Shown here one piece after another: positions 49,842 through 57,837 of a stretch of DNA of 64,000 nt. Position 1 is the stretch's first letter. Each line of letters starts with the position of its first letter. This DNA comes from Komagataeibacter xylinus. GTDB lineage: Bacteria > Pseudomonadota > Alphaproteobacteria > Acetobacterales > Acetobacteraceae. The notes below the pieces were generated by a model. The model saw only the letters and a program-made list of their open reading frames with translations, ran no database searches and was not told where the DNA came from. The translations under genes and the position numbers were made by a program. The stretch is from contig NZ_QQBI01000001.1 in assembly GCF_004302915.1 (NCBI RefSeq), positions 216,267-280,266 of the forward strand. The letters run 5' to 3'.

Positions 49842-52106
49842 TCACGAGGCCGCACGGCTGATCTTTCCTTCCTGTGTCTGTCCACTCTGGATGGTTGTGG
49901 GCTCCCTGCGCTCAACCGGTAGTGCAAGTGGTTTATTTTTTGGACGACTATTGGCCATCATTTTGCCTTTTTTGCGGAACAGCGCCTTGATGCTGAGCAG
50001 CAGACTCCACAGGCTGCGTAGCGGCCGGTCTTCCTCGTAATTGTTCCATTGCAGCCAGGCATCGGCCCGCCCGAACACGAAGCGGACAATATCGCGTTCC
50101 GTATCAAGGTCATTATTGTCCCATGTGAACACGGCCTTGCCGCCCTTGCAGCGCAGCATGGTGGCGGGGATATCGATCTCCTCGCCATCAAGCACGGCAT
50201 GGAGGCGTGTCTTGATCGGCCCCGTGGTTATGTCGGGCCAGGGCATGTGGACGGCGACACCACCCATGGAAACATCCTGGGTCATGCCCGGCGTCGCGTT
50301 ATGGTAGGTATTGGGCTGCCCCTCGGCCGGTGCTTCATAGACCGTGACCGGGATATGCGCCTCGATACGATGGCTGTAACGGACCTGTTTCGTCTCACGC
50401 CCCACGGCAATGGCCGCAAGGAGGATGATGAGACTGATCATCGCCCAGATGCAGTTGAGTATGTAAGCACGCATGGCAATGCCATCGAGCTGGCTGTAAT
50501 GCACGATCAGCTCGAACAGACCGATCAGCAGCCCCAACGTCATGATGCCGGCAAAAATGATGTTGGGGTAGGTCGCGCCAAGGTCGAATTCCTCCTCCTC
50601 CAGCACGCCACCCTTTTCCGTCACGTTGAACTTGCCCTTGGAGGGGAACATCAGGGTGATGATGGTCACGCGTACCAGGAACAGCGCCATGGTGGTTTCG
50701 TACACTTCACTCCAGAACGAATAGCGCCAGCCCTTGTTCACCTTGGCGGCGGTTGCGATGGAGTGGAACATGTGCGGAAGGGCGTAGGCCGCCACGGCCG
50801 TCACCGAGGCGGCGATGATGTTCTGGCCGAAGAACAGGAACGCCAGCGGCGAGGCAAGGAAGCTGACGCGCGGAATGGCGAAGAAGAACGACGTCATGGC
50901 CGAGAGGTAGCACAGCCGCTGCCCCATCTTCAGGCCGCGCCCGAGCATCGGGTTATCCACGCGGAAGATCTGGATCATGCCACGCGCCCAGCGCATGCGC
51001 TGGCCGATATGGGTTGTCAGGCGCTCGGTGGCCAGGCCACTGGCAACGGGAATGCGCAGGTAGGCGGTGGACCAGCCACGGCGCTGCATGCGCAGGGCGG
51101 TATGGGCATCTTCCGTCACGGTTTCAACCGCGAAGCCGCCAATCGATTCAATGGCTTCACGCCGCAGGATGGCGCACGAACCGCAGAAGAAGGTGGCATC
51201 CCAGAAGTCGTTGCCATCCTGAATGACGCCGTAGAACAGGTTGCCTTCCGGCGGGGTGCGATACCCCACGGCCAGGTTACGCTGGAACGGATCGGGGGAA
51301 TAGAAGTGATGCGGCGTCTGCATCAGGGCAATCTTGCGGTCAGCGACCATCCACCCCATGGCGATCTGCAGGAACGCGCGTGTCGGAATATGGTCACAAT
51401 CCAGGATGAGAATGTAATCGCCGGAAGTCTGCTTAATGGCGTGGTTGAGGTTACCGGCCTTGGCGTGAGCACTCTCTACGCGCCCGATGTAGAGACAGCC
51501 GCACTCCTCAGCGAACTGCTTGAATTCATCGCGCACGCCATCATCAAGAATATAGACATTCACTTTATCGGGCGGCCAGTCGATGCCCAGAGCGCCCAGC
51601 ACGGTCAGGCGCACAATGCTCAGCTGTTCATCATAGGTCGGGATGAAGATATCGACGGTCGGCCAGTCATCAACATTGTCAGGCAGGAGCAGCGGGGCAC
51701 GATGGAGCGGCTGGATGGTCTGGAAATAGCTGAGAAACAGCATGTACAGGGCATACAGCTCGGCCATGAGCAGGGTTACGCCCAAGCCCCCCTGAATCCA
51801 GGTGTCGAAGTCCAGCGTCTCGGTCAGGCGCCATGTCAGGTAACGCAGCGAGACCAGCGCCGAGAGCACTTCGAGAAAGATCTGGGTGCGCCTGCTCTTG
51901 CCACGCCCGACAATAAAAAAGACGAGCACACACACAAGTGCCACAATAAGCTGTTCATTAATGGACAGCGTAACCGTGGTTGCGGCGATAAGTGCACAAA
52001 GCCCCAGCGCTCCAACTATGTAGCTGGCCCCACGCAGTGACAGTATCTTGTTGGAAAAGCGGTCTAGCCTACTCTCCGCGGGTACTGGCGACTGAACCTC
52101 TGACAT
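49842..52106 (-). CDS. bcsA: Cellulose synthase catalytic subunit A (UDP-forming)
   Basis: A 754-residue GT2 processive glycosyltransferase of the inner membrane that polymerises UDP-glucose and translocates the beta-1,4-glucan. N-terminal transmembrane helices precede the GT domain with D,D,D,QxxRW: DDG 188-190, DCD 236-238, TED 331-333, QRMRW 369-373, plus FFCGS. More helices follow, then a C-terminal PilZ domain with RYSHR (R576, R580) and DVSMGG (611-616), which bind cyclic di-GMP and activate synthesis. The start is the ATG at 52106; a TTG one codon earlier is weaker. It is the first gene of the core bcsABCD operon. Confidence 0.98.
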   Translation of the reverse strand: MSEVQSPVPAESRLDRFSNKILSLRGASYIVGALGLCALIAATTVTLSINEQLIVALVCVLVFFIVGRGKSRRTQIFLEVLSALVSLRYLTWRLTETLDFDTWIQGGLGVTLLMAELYALYMLFLSYFQTIQPLHRAPLLLPDNVDDWPTVDIFIPTYDEQLSIVRLTVLGALGIDWPPDKVNVYILDDGVRDEFKQFAEECGCLYIGRVESAHAKAGNLNHAIKQTSGDYILILDCDHIPTRAFLQIAMGWMVADRKIALMQTPHHFYSPDPFQRNLAVGYRTPPEGNLFYGVIQDGNDFWDATFFCGSCAILRREAIESIGGFAVETVTEDAHTALRMQRRGWSTAYLRIPVASGLATERLTTHIGQRMRWARGMIQIFRVDNPMLGRGLKMGQRLCYLSAMTSFFFAIPRVSFLASPLAFLFFGQNIIAASVTAVAAYALPHMFHSIATAAKVNKGWRYSFWSEVYETTMALFLVRVTIITLMFPSKGKFNVTEKGGVLEEEEFDLGATYPNIIFAGIMTLGLLIGLFELIVHYSQLDGIAMRAYILNCIWAMISLIILLAAIAVGRETKQVRYSHRIEAHIPVTVYEAPAEGQPNTYHNATPGMTQDVSMGGVAVHMPWPDITTGPIKTRLHAVLDGEEIDIPATMLRCKGGKAVFTWDNNDLDTERDIVRFVFGRADAWLQWNNYEEDRPLRSLWSLLLSIKALFRKKGKMMANSRPKNKPLALPVERREPTTIQSGQTQEGKISRAAS

Positions 52107-52283
52107 CAATAGCTCGTCCGATAATAAATACTGATAAAACAGGTAGTTATATATTCAAAAGAAAACCGTCAGACGCATTCGGTCCGTCATGTCGCCTTTC
52201 GGCCCGCAGCGAGCGCGGGGCGGGGGAAAACCTTCCCCCTTCTTTCCTTTGGCAGGCCGGGAGCAGGTGACCCCGGCTCGGTT
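52107..52283 (-). promoter_or_regulatory. ccpAx-bcsA intergenic region
   Basis: This gap of 177 bp separates the cmcAx-ccpAx pair from bcsA. Near ccpAx it is GC-rich with a GGGGGAA/TTCCCCC stem-loop (about 52222-52240). Near bcsA it is AT-rich (about 52110-52165), compatible with a separate promoter for bcsABCD. No clean -35/-10 pair was found. Confidence 0.45.
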
Positions 52284-53279
52284 TCAGGATTCGCCGTTCG
52301 CGTCTTCACGCTTGCGCGACAGGGCGTCGCGCAGGCTGGGCTTGGGCACCAACCGGTCCGTGGCCCGACCACCAAGGGTCATGAACACTTCGGTCAGGGT
52401 AGGAGAATTGTCGGTCGGCGCAGGGCGGCCAGCCTGACTGCCATTCGGGGAAATCTTGTCAACTTTGGTCATTGTGGTCACCTTGGAAACAGGTTTTGAA
52501 ACAGACCGGGACACCGGCGCCGACTGGAACAGCCTTGCTGCGGGCGCCCGCTCGCTGGCTGCACCAAAAAAGAAGCCTGGCCCCGTCAAACGCTGCCCGC
52601 GCTGCTGCTGGGCCTTGGGCACGGGGGCCCAGTCCTCCGCCGCGACGGGGGGCGTGGCCGGAGCCATGCCGGAAACCGGGGCAGGACGGGGCGCCATGAA
52701 GGAAGACACCGCAGGTTTGGGGGACACTGGCGATAGCGCGGGCGGCTCGTGGCTAACGGACTGCGGCGCAGCCTGCGCAACGGGAGCCGCAGCGGGCTGT
52801 GGCGCAGGCGCGTAGCTCGGAACCGCTACGGTTTCGGCGTGGGTGGCCACATATGTCTCGGGTTCGGCTGCGGGCGTATCATCATGCGTGACATCAGCCT
52901 CGGGCGCGGCCTGTTCAGGCTCCGGCTGCGCTGCATAGGCATCATGCGCAGCGGGCGTATATGTCGTTTCCGCGTAGTCATGTGTCTGCTGCGCAACCTC
53001 GGCGGGTGCGGTCTCAGGCGCGGAGTGTGTGGAATAGGACTCGTCATACGACGAAACCGGATGCTGGGAGGCTTCTTCAGCCGCATGCCCCGTCGCCGTA
53101 GCCTGCGCTGCGCCGGACTCGTCATGCCTGACCTCAGGCTTGGGTGGACGCTTCTGCTTGAAAGGGCGGTAATGAAAACCTGCGCTGCTGATACCGTAGC
53201 CATCCGTCAGCATACGATCGACATCCTGCTGGCTGTCGATATTCACCTGCGTTCCCGCTTCCTTTTCAGGTGTGCTCAC
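52284..53279 (-). CDS. ccpAx: Cellulose-complementing protein CcpAx
   Basis: A 331-residue protein found only in Komagataeibacter-type cellulose producers. The middle (about 55-230) is low-complexity and rich in Ala, Pro, Glu and Thr, probably disordered. The short conserved ends (VDRMLTDGYGISSAGFHYRPF and NSPTLTEVFMTLGGRATDR) mark the family. CcpAx interacts with BcsD and is needed for high cellulose yield and crystallisation. No signal peptide is seen. Its ATG overlaps the cmcAx stop by 4 bp, so the two are coupled. Confidence 0.93.
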   Translation of the reverse strand: MSTPEKEAGTQVNIDSQQDVDRMLTDGYGISSAGFHYRPFKQKRPPKPEVRHDESGAAQATATGHAAEEASQHPVSSYDESYSTHSAPETAPAEVAQQTHDYAETTYTPAAHDAYAAQPEPEQAAPEADVTHDDTPAAEPETYVATHAETVAVPSYAPAPQPAAAPVAQAAPQSVSHEPPALSPVSPKPAVSSFMAPRPAPVSGMAPATPPVAAEDWAPVPKAQQQRGQRLTGPGFFFGAASERAPAARLFQSAPVSRSVSKPVSKVTTMTKVDKISPNGSQAGRPAPTDNSPTLTEVFMTLGGRATDRLVPKPSLRDALSRKREDANGES

Positions 53280-54367
53280 ATTCCATCTCCCTGGTTCCGG
53301 GCGATATAGGCCAGCATCGTCAACGCGGCCGAATAATAATCGGGCGCATGATCGAGCGTGGGCAGTTCACCCGCCGAGGCCAGGCCCGAGCATGATGCCA
53401 CGGCCAGATAGCCCGGCGGTGCATTATAGGGCGAACGCGCACCAGTGTTCAGATCAACCCAGCCCGGCAGGGCGGATGCGCCATAATGGTTCCAGAACCG
53501 GCTGAAATCCGCCTGCAGCTCCGGAGTCAGCATATGCGCCCAGGCAAGGTAGAGCGGCACGCGAATCGCATCATACGAGAAGCGCGGCGGCCAGCCCTTG
53601 GCGATGGAGAAGGCATTGGTGTGCAGGTTGATCGACAGCCAGTCCGGCGGCAGCTTCCACTCACCGAATCGCCCCTTGGCGATGATGAGCAGCCCGTCGC
53701 CCATCACCTTTGTCCACTGCGCGTCACCTGTCAGCTGGAAGGCCTGCATGAGCGAGGGCATGACGTAATAGGACAGGTTGAGGGTGACCGTATCCTTGGT
53801 CATGAACCCGACTGCGCCCGGCAGCAGCACCGTATAGGGGCCGACAGTCTTGGTCATGAGTTTCAGCACATCTCTGTAGATGGCCATGGCGTCCTGGATA
53901 TAGTCGGCACGCTTCCAGCGCTTGCCGGCCCAGGCCAGGCCGAGGGCGATCAGCAGGTCGCCATCCGTTGCGTTGTTCTTGTCGGCTACGGGTGGGTTGT
54001 GCCCGTCAAGGTAACGCCAGGAGAACAGGGCGTCATCCTTGTGCTGCAGGTTGGTGTGCGCCCAGGCCCAGATCGCCTCGAACGCCGCCCGGTCACCCGC
54101 CGCGGCGGAGAAGAGCATGCCGTAGCCCTGCCCCTCGCTGTGGGATTCACCGCTGTTGCCCGTATCGACGATGCGCCCGTCAGGATGGAAATACTTGTTG
54201 CGGAAAATGGCCCATTGCTGGGCGATCTGCGGGTTCATGCCGATGGCGTCATCGGCCTGGGCGCCAGAAATCATGGGAAAGCTGCCAGCCACAGCCATGA
54301 CGGACAGAAAGGAGCGACGCCCCATTCCCGATACATGTTTTTGCAGCTTCATAAAATCCAACAGCAT
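53276..54367 (-). CDS. cmcAx: Endo-beta-1,4-glucanase CMCax (GH8)
   Basis: A 363-residue exported GH8 endoglucanase, equivalent to BcsZ. The proton donor lies in ESHSEGQGYGM (E78), the aromatic DGDLLIALGLAWAGKRW and YVMPSLMQAF segments are typical, and the second acidic residue is in RFSYDAIRVPLY. It cuts less-ordered glucan and promotes normal ribbon assembly. The N-terminus MGRRSFLSVMAVAGSFPM carries a twin arginine, which suggests Tat export. ATGs at 54367, 54352 and 54325 are possible starts; 54367 has AAGG about 11 nt upstream. It is the first gene of the cellulose locus. Confidence 0.94.
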   Translation of the reverse strand: MLLDFMKLQKHVSGMGRRSFLSVMAVAGSFPMISGAQADDAIGMNPQIAQQWAIFRNKYFHPDGRIVDTGNSGESHSEGQGYGMLFSAAAGDRAAFEAIWAWAHTNLQHKDDALFSWRYLDGHNPPVADKNNATDGDLLIALGLAWAGKRWKRADYIQDAMAIYRDVLKLMTKTVGPYTVLLPGAVGFMTKDTVTLNLSYYVMPSLMQAFQLTGDAQWTKVMGDGLLIIAKGRFGEWKLPPDWLSINLHTNAFSIAKGWPPRFSYDAIRVPLYLAWAHMLTPELQADFSRFWNHYGASALPGWVDLNTGARSPYNAPPGYLAVASCSGLASAGELPTLDHAPDYYSAALTMLAYIARNQGDGM

Positions 54368-54898
54368 CTACCACCACACCTTCAAGAAGTCTGAACCCAT
54401 GCAACTGCCTGGCGAAACGCTTGCCGCGCCCTCGATACCCTGCCGTGCCATGACGCCTTAATCGGAAACTCCTCCATCCTGCAAGTCGAAGGTGACCATT
54501 CCGGGACAGACTTTATTACTGAAAAGGACCATAACGTCTCTCCCCCCGGCGGCGAAACCGCCACCAGCGCCACAACTGGTTACAGGCAGGGAGAAGTTGC
54601 ATTTTTGTCACGCAGGGGCAGATGCCCCTCCTACAAAAACCGTTGATAATTCCTAGAGAAATTAAAGAAGAGAAATATGGCAAATGATCGCCGTTCACTA
54701 TGGTGCCATCTTTCGTAAAATTAAAAGACGGAAAATATTTTAAATTTCAGACCCGCTTGATCTGAATCAATGCTTTTTGGAGGATGGGTGGCGGCAGTAT
54801 ATAAGATGCCTTTATTATATATTAATATAAAAAAAGTTGCCTTGCCATAGCCCGTCAGCATTTCACGCAAAGATATTTGTAAAAATGCAGTACATACG
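54368..54898 (-). promoter_or_regulatory. Upstream regulatory region of the cellulose locus
   Basis: About 530 bp without a convincing gene. The half nearest tRNA-Glu (about 54640-54900) is strikingly AT-rich compared with the genome and has A/T tracts that could bend DNA. It contains an FNR-type palindrome. The half nearest cmcAx is GC-rich and may be a long 5' leader. No -10/-35 pair was assigned with confidence. Confidence 0.6.
54757..54770. promoter_or_regulatory. FNR/Anr-type binding site
   Basis: TTGAT-CTGA-ATCAA is a perfect match to the FNR-family consensus TTGATN4ATCAA. It lies 390 bp upstream of the cmcAx start, within the AT-rich region. CRP/FNR-family regulators have been linked to cellulose production in Komagataeibacter hansenii, so it is a plausible operator, but binding is not shown by the sequence. 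Confidence 0.65.
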
Positions 54899-54923
54899 AA
54901 AAACCCGCCTTGCGGCGGGTTTT
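54899..54923 (-). terminator. Terminator of tRNA-Glu
   Basis: CCCGCC (54904-54909) and GGCGGG (54914-54919) flank TTGC. On the minus strand a TTTTT tract follows. The A/T flanks make it potentially bidirectional. Confidence 0.9.
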
Positions 54924-54957
54924 CATTCAATCAGTCTTTTATCCAGCCATAGCAGGC

Positions 54958-55033
54958 TGGCGTCCCGTAGGGGATTCGAACCCCTGTTGCCGCCGTGAGA
55001 GGGCAGTGTCCTAGGCCTCTAGACGAACGGGAC
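54958..55033 (-). tRNA. tRNA-Glu (anticodon CTC)
   Basis: A 76-nt cloverleaf including an encoded 3' CCA. The acceptor GTCCCGT pairs with ACGGGAC. The T-arm has GGTTCGAATCC. The anticodon stem CTGCC/GGCGG holds loop CTCTCAC, giving CTC. It is transcribed toward the cellulose locus but has its own terminator. Confidence 0.97.
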
Positions 55034-55109
55034 AAAAGGCCGGTAGCCGCGTTCTAGGCGATGTCGCGGCGGCATGCAAGCAAATAATCATGCCGCCGTG
55101 CATTCCTGT

Positions 55110-55463
55110 TTACGGCTGCCCCAGCACAAGCCGCGCCGTGATGCGGCGCGTGGCCGGGTCCCACACGATAATGCGCTCGGCCACGCCGCCGCCCGTCAGC
55201 GCCACCGCCAGCAATCCGTCCGCCCGTGCCGTGACCGAACGCACGGTCGTGCCGGGCGGCTCGTCAACCACAAGCGCTGGCTGTGCCGCCATGTCCGGCG
55301 CAGGCGCCATAGGCGCCGCCACGGCCAGCGCGGGCTTTGCCGGGGGGGCCGGATGCATCATGCGATGCACCAGCACGCCCACCAGCGCCAGCGACCCGAG
55401 GAACAGCAGAACCCCCATGCCGATCACTGCGGCGAGCAGCGCGCGCGATCCCTGTTTTTCCAT
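55110..55463 (-). CDS. Small membrane-anchored protein (DUF6476-like)
   Basis: A 117-residue protein with a short basic N-terminus and one transmembrane helix (ALLAAVIGMGVLLFLGSLALVGV). An Ala/Pro linker and a small beta-rich domain (RSVTARADGLLAVALTGGG, then RIIVWDPATRRITARL) follow. This resembles the alphaproteobacterial DUF6476 family, whose function is unknown. The start at 55463 (MEKQGS) follows GGAAAG. It is divergent from rluD, as commonly seen in alphaproteobacteria. Confidence 0.72.
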   Translation of the reverse strand: MEKQGSRALLAAVIGMGVLLFLGSLALVGVLVHRMMHPAPPAKPALAVAAPMAPAPDMAAQPALVVDEPPGTTVRSVTARADGLLAVALTGGGVAERIIVWDPATRRITARLVLGQP

Positions 55464-55511
55464 TCCGTGCTTTCCGTTCCCGAATACCGTTTTTTCCGAT
55501 AGACACATGCC

Positions 55512-56483
55512 ATGAACGACACTGCCCCCCCTGCCCCGATCATCGCCACTGCCGATGATGCAGGCCAGCGCACCGACCGCTTTCTTGCCAACGCGGTCGA
55601 AAGCCTTTCGCGCTCGCGCGTCAAGTCCCTCATGGAAAGCGGGCACCTGCTACGCAATGGCGAACCGCTGCGCGACCCGGCCGAACCCGTGCGGGCAGGC
55701 ATGTGTTATGAAATTCACCTCCCCCCCGCAATCCCCGCAACGCCACAGGGGCAGGACATCGCACTCACCATACTATATGAGGACCGCGACCTGATCGTGC
55801 TCGACAAGCCCGCCGGCATGGTGGTGCACCCCGCACCGGGCAACGAGGATGGCACGCTCGTCAATGCCCTGCTCGCCCATTGCGGCGAGAGCCTGACCGG
55901 CATTGGCGGCGAGAGGCGCCCCGGAATCGTGCACCGGCTGGACAAGGACACATCGGGCCTCATGGTTGCCGCCAAGACCGAGATGGCACACCAGGCCCTG
56001 TCCCTCGCCTTTGCCGAGCGGCGGATCGACCGCGCTTACGAGGCCCTGTGCTGGGGCATCCCCACACCGGGCAGCGGGTCGTTTGATGGTGCGATCGGGC
56101 GCGACAAACGCGACCGCAAGCGCATGGCGGTGGTGACCGGCACCAGCGGCAAGCACGCGCTCACCCATTACCGGGTGCTGAACACCTTCCACGGCGGCCT
56201 TGCGCATGTGCAGTGCAAGCTCGCCACCGGGCGCACGCACCAGATCCGGGTGCATTTTGCCCATGCCGGGCATGCGCTGGTGGGCGACCCGGTCTATCTG
56301 CGCCGCATTCCCGCTGCCGCCCGCGCCCTCCCACCCGCGGCAAAAACCGCGGCGCTGGACTTTGGCCGCCAGGCGCTGCATGCGCGCAGGCTGGGCTTCA
56401 TCCACCCGCGCAGTGGCGAGGAGATGCTGTTTGAAAGCGCGCCGCCGGAAGACTTCCGCCAGCTACTGGCCGATATTGCCTGA
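55512..56483 (+). CDS. rluD: 23S rRNA pseudouridine synthase RluD
   Basis: A 323-residue RluA-family pseudouridine synthase. The N-terminal S4-like domain is at residues 18-70. The catalytic motif HRLDKDTSG is at 141-149 with the active-site Asp144. GRTHQIRVHFAHAGHALVGD marks the second conserved block. RluD modifies helix 69 of 23S rRNA. Its position just upstream of rpoH is the common alphaproteobacterial arrangement. Confidence 0.93.
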   Translation: MNDTAPPAPIIATADDAGQRTDRFLANAVESLSRSRVKSLMESGHLLRNGEPLRDPAEPVRAGMCYEIHLPPAIPATPQGQDIALTILYEDRDLIVLDKPAGMVVHPAPGNEDGTLVNALLAHCGESLTGIGGERRPGIVHRLDKDTSGLMVAAKTEMAHQALSLAFAERRIDRAYEALCWGIPTPGSGSFDGAIGRDKRDRKRMAVVTGTSGKHALTHYRVLNTFHGGLAHVQCKLATGRTHQIRVHFAHAGHALVGDPVYLRRIPAAARALPPAAKTAALDFGRQALHARRLGFIHPRSGEEMLFESAPPEDFRQLLADIA

Positions 56484-56517
56484 TTAACAGGCATATTCAT
56501 TGACAGGAGCACGAACA

Positions 56518-56565
56518 ATGCCTATGTTCGGTGATTGTTCGCCGGGGCCGACGCCCCCAGGCTAA
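56518..56565 (+). CDS. Putative 15-codon leader peptide upstream of rpoH
   Basis: An ATG preceded by AGGAG with an 8-nt gap opens a 15-residue frame (MPMFGDCSPGPTPPG) ending in TAA, in the 243-bp gap between rluD and rpoH. The stop codon overlaps the base of the predicted RNA stem that follows. The ribosome-binding site is better than that of many real genes here. Nucleotides 56530-56550 resemble a stretch of the rpsD leader. A regulatory leader peptide is inferred; it may instead be fortuitous. Confidence 0.4.
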   Translation: MPMFGDCSPGPTPPG

Positions 56566-56640
56566 CTGGACGTCCTGCATGGAACTGCCCAGGATGGGGG
56601 TTGCGTGCGGGGACGTGAGAAGTCCAGTCGTGCGTCTAGC
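56561..56640 (+). promoter_or_regulatory. Structured RNA leader of rpoH
   Basis: Nested pairings are visible: GCTA/TAGC (56561-56564 with 56637-56640), ACTGG/CCAGT (56565-56569 with 56624-56628) and ACGTCC/GGACGT (56570-56575 with 56611-56616), with a GC-rich interior. Closer to the gene, CTCT can pair with the GGAG of the rpoH ribosome-binding site across a 6-nt loop. A thermosensor or attenuator is possible; no known RNA family was recognised. Confidence 0.45.
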
Positions 56641-56726
56641 AGAGTGATGATGCAACCCGCCCGGTCACAATGACGTTGAGCCGGATTACAGCTGCATCCA
56701 TCCCTCTGGTACAGGAGTCCGTTGCA

Positions 56727-57623
56727 ATGGCCTCTTCTGCTCTTATTTCCGGTCCCGAAAACAACCTCTCCAAATACCTTCGGGATATCCGCAAATTCCC
56801 CATGCTCTCCCCCGAGGAGGAGCTCCGCCTTTCCCATCGCTGGAAGGACAAGGGCGACACCGAAGCCGCCCACAAGCTTGTCACCTCCCATCTGCGCCTC
56901 GTGGCCAAGATCGCCATGGGCTATCGTGGCTATGGCCTGCCGGTGGGCGAGTTGATCAGCGAAGGCAATATCGGGATGATGCAGGCCGTGCGCCGCTTCG
57001 ACCCCGATCGGGGCTTCCGCCTGGCCACATATGCCATGTGGTGGATCCGTGCCGCGATACAGGAATACATCCTGCATAGCTGGTCACTGGTGAAGATCGG
57101 CACAACCGCCGCCCAGAAAAAACTTTTCTTCAACCTGCGTCGCCTCAAGGGCCAGATGCAGGCCATTGACGATGGCGACCTCCAGCCCGAGCAGGTCAAC
57201 AAGATTGCCCAGTCCCTCGGCGTGCCCGAGCAGGACGTGGTGAACATGAACCGCCGCCTCGCCGCCCCCGACCACAGCCTGAACGCGCCCCTGCGCATGG
57301 ATGGCGAAGGCGAGTGGCAGGACTGGCTGGTGGATGACAACGACAACCAGGAACAGACCCTGGCCGAGAGCGAGGAATATTCCGGCCGCCAGGCGCTTCT
57401 GGCCAATGCCATGAAGTCGCTCAACGAGCGCGAGCGCCACATCCTGACCGAGCGCAGGCTCAAGGATGAACCCGCCACGCTGGAGGAACTTTCGCACGTC
57501 TACAACATCTCGCGCGAGCGGGTGCGCCAGATCGAGGTCCGCGCCTTTGAAAAGGTGCAGGCCGCGATGAAGGCCGAAGTCGCCTCCCGTCGCGCCCGGC
57601 ATGCCGAAGAGGCGGAAGCCTGA
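56727..57623 (+). CDS. rpoH: RNA polymerase sigma-32 factor
   Basis: A 298-residue heat-shock sigma factor. Region 2 contains GNIGMMQAVRRFDPDRGFRL and TYAMWWIRAAIQEYI. The RpoH-specific box is AQKKLFFNLRRLK. Region 4 contains NERERHILTERRL and the helix-turn-helix TLEELSHVYNISRERVRQIE (split as TLEELSHVYNIS and RERVRQIE). The start at 56727 follows AGGAG with a 9-nt gap; the upstream extension to 56670 lacks support. It should drive the htpG promoter at 38455. Confidence 0.95.
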   Translation: MASSALISGPENNLSKYLRDIRKFPMLSPEEELRLSHRWKDKGDTEAAHKLVTSHLRLVAKIAMGYRGYGLPVGELISEGNIGMMQAVRRFDPDRGFRLATYAMWWIRAAIQEYILHSWSLVKIGTTAAQKKLFFNLRRLKGQMQAIDDGDLQPEQVNKIAQSLGVPEQDVVNMNRRLAAPDHSLNAPLRMDGEGEWQDWLVDDNDNQEQTLAESEEYSGRQALLANAMKSLNERERHILTERRLKDEPATLEELSHVYNISRERVRQIEVRAFEKVQAAMKAEVASRRARHAEEAEA

Positions 57624-57626
57624 AAT

Positions 57627-57676
57627 AAAGGTGGCGCTCTTTAAAGCTTTTTGAAAAAAGCTTGACCAGGAACTTT
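57627..57676 (-). repeat. Structured intergenic repeat, copy G (deleted form)
   Basis: A shortened copy just after rpoH. It keeps AAAGGTGGCG, the AAAGCTTTTT/AAAAAAGCTT hairpin and a CCAGGAACTTT terminus, while the rest of the left hairpin is lost. Confidence 0.7.
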
Positions 57677-57678
57677 AA

Positions 57679-57714
57679 AAAAAGCCCCGCAAGCCAATGG
57701 CTGCGGGGCTTTTT
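57679..57714. terminator. Bidirectional terminator between rpoH and purA
   Basis: AAAAAGCCCCGC and GCGGGGCTTTTT flank a 12-nt loop, with U-tracts in both directions. Confidence 0.93.
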
Positions 57715-57745
57715 CTTTGAGATACCATCAGTTTTTAAACAACAA

Positions 57746-57824
57746 GACGTTTTTGGCGAAGCTTTTCCCAAAATCTCCAAGGAAATGCCGCCTTTCCAGA
57801 AAAAAGGCGACCTCCAGAAACGTC
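57746..57824 (+). repeat. Structured intergenic repeat, copy H (diverged)
   Basis: A degenerate full-length copy. Its internal hairpins are partly decayed, but the termini GACGTTTTTGG and CCAGAAACGTC still pair. The GACG/CGTC ends differ from other copies in a compensatory way. It lies 13 bp downstream of purA. Confidence 0.7.
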
Positions 57825-57837
57825 CATCCGGCCCCGA

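Noticed and set aside
50049-52040. A 663-codon plus-strand open frame across bcsA
   Set aside because: It is antisense to the clearly real bcsA and has no recognisable motifs.
54516-54698. Short minus-strand frames between cmcAx and tRNA-Glu as genes
   Set aside because: They lack good start codons and ribosome-binding sites, show no plausible protein features, and fall in a compositionally uneven regulatory region.
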